Positions 8,169 to 10,000 of a DNA stretch of 10,000 nucleotides are shown one piece after another. A program made the position numbers and the translations under genes. Source of the DNA: Magnetospirillum sp. (GTDB lineage: Bacteria; Pseudomonadota; Alphaproteobacteria; Rhodospirillales; Magnetospirillaceae); contig JAIWOG010000100.1 of NCBI GenBank assembly GCA_020217035.1, positions 1 to 10,000 on the forward strand. Direction: 5' to 3'. How positions within the stretch are numbered: position 1 is the stretch's first letter; each line of letters opens with the position of its first letter. Below the pieces are notes generated by a model. The model was given only the letters and a program-made list of their open reading frames with translations, had not been told where the DNA came from and did not search any database.

Positions 8169-8231
8169 CACCTGGACAAGGCCGAGACGGCGGGGTCTAC
8201 TGAAAGCCCCATTCCCTGCCTGGGTTTTGCC
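8169..8231. other. 63-nt intergenic gap between nasA and modD
   Basis: The gap is short and GC-rich. No clear -35/-10 pair, strong hairpin or good Shine-Dalgarno sequence is visible. GGGG and GCCCC could form a weak stem of four GC pairs plus one wobble pair, which is not convincing. modD could be read through from nasA or have its own weak promoter here; the sequence does not decide. Confidence 0.5.
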
Positions 8232-9062
8232 ATGCGTCTGCCCGATTCCACCTTGCAAGCCTGGCTGTCCGAGGACGTGCCCTTCGGCGACCTGACCACC
8301 CGATCCCTGGGCATCGGCGACGAACCCGGCCAGATGCGCTTCGCCGCCCGCCACCCCATGGTCCTGGCCCTGGCCCCGGAAGCCGCCCGCATCCTGGAAC
8401 TGGCCGGCGCATCGGTGCGGCTGGAAGCCGGCGACGGCTCGCATCTGGCCGCTGGCGACACCATTCTGACCGCCAAGGGACCGGCGGGCGCCCTGCTGGC
8501 CGGCTGGAAAGTGGCGCAGACGCTTCTGGAAATGGCCTGCGGCATCGCCAGCGCCGCCGCCGCCATCGTGGCGGCCGCCCATGCGGTGGATGCCAGCGTA
8601 ACCGTGGCCTGCACCCGCAAGTCCTTTCCCGGCACCCGCGCGGTGGCGGTCAAGGCCATCCTGGCCGGCGGCGCCATCCCCCATCGTCTGGGCTTGTCGG
8701 AAACCGTGCTGGTCTTCGCCGAACACCGCGCCTTCACCGGTTCGCGGTCGCTGAAGACCCTGGTCGCCGAACTGCGGCGCAAGGCGCCGGAAAAGAAGGT
8801 GGTGATGGAGGTTGGCTCCATCGACGCGGCCTTGGATGCCGCCCAGGCTGGCGTCCACGTGCTGCAACTGGAAAAGTTCAGCCCCGACGCGGTGGCCGAA
8901 CTGGTGCACCGCCTGGACGATTGGGACGGCACCGTCGCCGTCGCCGGCGGCGTCAACGCTGTCAACGCCGCCGATTACGTCCGTGCCGGGGCGCGGGTGC
9001 TGGTGACGTCGGCCCCCTATTGGGCACCGCCCAAGGACGTGGCGGTCAGCATCGGCAAATGA
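8232..9062 (+). CDS. modD: ModD, molybdenum-associated nicotinate-nucleotide pyrophosphorylase homologue
   Basis: Protein of 276 residues with the quinolinate phosphoribosyltransferase fold. It starts SEDVPFGDLTTRSLGIG (about 13-29), like NadC and ModD. The ModD-specific features are TRKSFPGTRAVAVKAIL (128-144), where NadC has TRKTTPGLR, then GGAIPHRLGLSETVLVFAEH with His151. A C-terminal barrel part follows with MEVGSIDAAL and a Gly-rich phosphate-binding region VAVAGGVNAVNAADY. ModD occurs in modABC-type molybdate operons (for example Rhodobacter capsulatus modABCD); its exact reaction is not established. Here it follows the molybdoenzyme gene nasA, with no modABC in view. The ATG is the first in frame, but no good ribosome binding site precedes it, so the exact start is less certain. 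NadC is the alternative; the motifs favour ModD. Confidence 0.87.
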   Translation: MRLPDSTLQAWLSEDVPFGDLTTRSLGIGDEPGQMRFAARHPMVLALAPEAARILELAGASVRLEAGDGSHLAAGDTILTAKGPAGALLAGWKVAQTLLEMACGIASAAAAIVAAAHAVDASVTVACTRKSFPGTRAVAVKAILAGGAIPHRLGLSETVLVFAEHRAFTGSRSLKTLVAELRRKAPEKKVVMEVGSIDAALDAAQAGVHVLQLEKFSPDAVAELVHRLDDWDGTVAVAGGVNAVNAADYVRAGARVLVTSAPYWAPPKDVAVSIGK

Positions 9063-9090
9063 AAAGGCCGGGCGTCGCCGCCCGGCCTTT
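9063..9090. terminator. Bidirectional intrinsic terminator between modD and scoB
   Basis: A perfect inverted repeat has 12-nt arms AAAGGCCGGGCG (9063-9074) and CGCCCGGCCTTT (9079-9090), with a 4-nt loop TCGC. It starts directly after the modD stop and lies 19 nt from the scoB stop. The GC core flanked by A and T runs lets it work for both converging operons, although each U tract is only about three to four bases long. Confidence 0.85.
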
Positions 9091-9109
9091 CCCGTCAGAA
9101 CCCTAAGAC

Positions 9110-9751
9110 TTAGGCCACCGCGAACGACGCCTCGGTCTTGCTGCGCAATTCCTCGACGGTGACGCCCGGCGCCATTTCCAACAGGGTCATGCCGCCCTTG
9201 CCGTGCTTGTCGATGGAAAACACCGCCAGGTCGGTGATCACCAAGTCGACGACGCCGGCGCCGGTCAGCGGCAGGTTGCACGCCTTCAACAGCTTCTTTT
9301 CGCCGTCCTTGGCGTTGTGTTCCATGACCACCACGACCTTTTTCACGCCGGCCACCAGGTCCATGGCACCGCCCATGCCCTTGACCATCTTGCCGGGGAT
9401 CATCCAATTGGCCAGGTCGCCGTTTTCGGCCACCTGCATGGCGCCCAGGATCGACAGGTCGATATGGCCGCCCCGGATCATGGCGAAGGAATCCGCCGAC
9501 GAAAAGAAGGACGAGGTCGGCAATTCGGTGATGGTCTGCTTGCCGGCGTTGATAAGATCGGCGTCTTCCTCGCCTTCGAACGGGAACGGGCCCATTCCCA
9601 GCATGCCGTTTTCCGACTGCAAGGTCACTTCCATGCCGTCGGGGATGTAATTGGCAACCAAGGTGGGGATGCCGATGCCCAGGTTGACGTAGAAGCCATC
9701 CTGCAATTCGCGGGCGGCGCGGGCCGCCATTTCTTCACGAGTCCAAGCCAT
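9110..9751 (-). CDS. scoB: Succinyl-CoA:3-oxoacid CoA-transferase subunit B
   Basis: Beta subunit of a heteromeric CoA-transferase, 213 residues, which moves CoA from succinyl-CoA to acetoacetate or a related 3-oxoacid in the cytoplasm. Family I CoA-transferase marks are clear: [13 protein letters not shown] (23-35), the catalytic glutamate Glu47 in [24 protein letters not shown] in the middle, and [18 protein letters not shown]. The start has GAAGGGA about 9 nt upstream, and the scoA stop lies 13 nt before it, so the two form an operon. Likely uses are ketone body or polyhydroxybutyrate-derived acetoacetate catabolism. A 3-oxoadipate CoA-transferase (PcaJ) or AtoA-type enzyme is possible; the motifs fit SCOT best. 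The gene converges on the nitrate operon and seems functionally unrelated to it. Confidence 0.94.
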   Translation of the reverse strand: MAWTREEMAARAARELQDGFYVNLGIGIPTLVANYIPDGMEVTLQSENGMLGMGPFPFEGEEDADLINAGKQTITELPTSSFFSSADSFAMIRGGHIDLSILGAMQVAENGDLANWMIPGKMVKGMGGAMDLVAGVKKVVVVMEHNAKDGEKKLLKACNLPLTGAGVVDLVITDLAVFSIDKHGKGGMTLLEMAPGVTVEELRSKTEASFAVA

Positions 9752-9760
9752 CGTCGTTTT

Positions 9761-9766
9761 CCCTTC
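9761..9766 (-). promoter_or_regulatory. Ribosome binding site of scoB overlapping the scoA stop
   Basis: Read on the minus strand, GAAGGG overlaps the last two bases of the scoA TGA stop (9765-9767) and lies 9 nt before the scoB ATG. This supports the chosen scoB start and tight scoA-scoB coupling. Confidence 0.65.
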
Positions 9767-10000
9767 AGACCCGCTTGCGGGTGGTGCGCTGTTCGATGCG
9801 CTTTTCGTAATCCTTGCCCAGGATGATGCGCTTCACATAGATGCCGGGCGTGTGGATGTGGTCGGGATCGATCTCGCCCGGCTTCACCAGATGTTCGACC
9901 TCGGCGACGGTGATCTTGCCGGCGGTGGCCATCATCGGGTTGAAGTTCCGCGCCGTCTTGCGATAGACGAGGTTGCCCTCGGTGTCGCCGGTCCACGCCT
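9765..10000 (-). CDS. scoA: Succinyl-CoA:3-oxoacid CoA-transferase subunit A, C-terminal part
   Basis: The last 77 complete codons of the alpha subunit, cut by the window edge; full-length alpha subunits are about 230-240 residues. The visible protein begins [12 protein letters not shown] after one Ala and continues with [20 protein letters not shown], both characteristic of SCOT alpha subunits. It then reads [20 protein letters not shown] and ends [15 protein letters not shown] before TGA. The frame carries no start codon in the window because the gene begins further along. It lies 13 nt upstream of scoB on the same strand, giving the usual A-B order. Other heteromeric family I transferases are less likely given this near-canonical C-terminus. 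Confidence 0.93.
   Translation of the reverse strand, partial: AWTGDTEGNLVYRKTARNFNPMMATAGKITVAEVEHLVKPGEIDPDHIHTPGIYVKRIILGKDYEKRIEQRTTRKRV

Noticed and set aside
9203-9826. Open frame of 207 codons on the + strand opposite scoB.
   Set aside because: No recognisable family. The minus strand holds a clear CoA-transferase subunit B with its catalytic glutamate motif and ribosome binding site.
9625-9996. Arg/His-rich open frame of 123 codons at the window end on the minus strand.
   Set aside because: It is an out-of-frame shadow. The real gene in another minus-strand frame is the scoA C-terminus, recognised by [10 protein letters not shown] and [11 protein letters not shown].

Overview
The window reads as a GC-rich alphaproteobacterial chromosome segment, most likely a Rhodospirillales/Magnetospirillum-type organism. 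That placement is inferred from codon use, gene order and overall protein style; no sequence search was possible. Almost all of it is a nitrate assimilation operon on the + strand, followed by a convergent CoA-transferase operon on the - strand.

Layout. Bases 1-2767 carry an ABC importer for nitrate/nitrite: the substrate-binding protein NrtA (5' end outside the window), the permease NrtB and an NrtD-type ATPase. Bases 2785-8168 carry the reductive module: the large NAD(P)H nitrite reductase NirB, the small Rieske-type partner NirD, and the molybdenum nitrate reductase NasA with a C-terminal [2Fe-2S] domain. Spacings are 11, 44, 17 and 1 nt, then an 8-nt overlap between nirD and nasA, so the six genes look like one transcription unit. 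After a 63-nt gap, 8232-9062 encodes ModD, a phosphoribosyltransferase-fold protein normally found in molybdate transport operons. A perfect 12-bp hairpin at 9063-9090 sits between modD and the oppositely oriented scoB (9110-9751) and scoA (9765 to the window end), the two subunits of a succinyl-CoA:3-oxoacid CoA-transferase.

How the genes work together. NrtABD imports nitrate, cytoplasmic NasA reduces it to nitrite, and NirBD reduces nitrite to ammonium with NAD(P)H. No separate NADH-dependent nitrate reductase electron-transfer subunit is encoded here. NirD keeps all four Rieske ligands, and the order nirB-nirD-nasA matches the Paracoccus nasB-nasG-nasC arrangement, so NirB/NirD may also supply electrons to NasA. 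ModD next to a molybdoenzyme suggests a molybdenum link. The ScoAB genes are metabolically unrelated (ketone body or polyhydroxybutyrate breakdown).

No mobile element, tRNA, rRNA, CRISPR or phage feature was seen. Coding density is about 98%. I found no convincing new biological system; the points worth a second look concern electron routing and the placement of modD.
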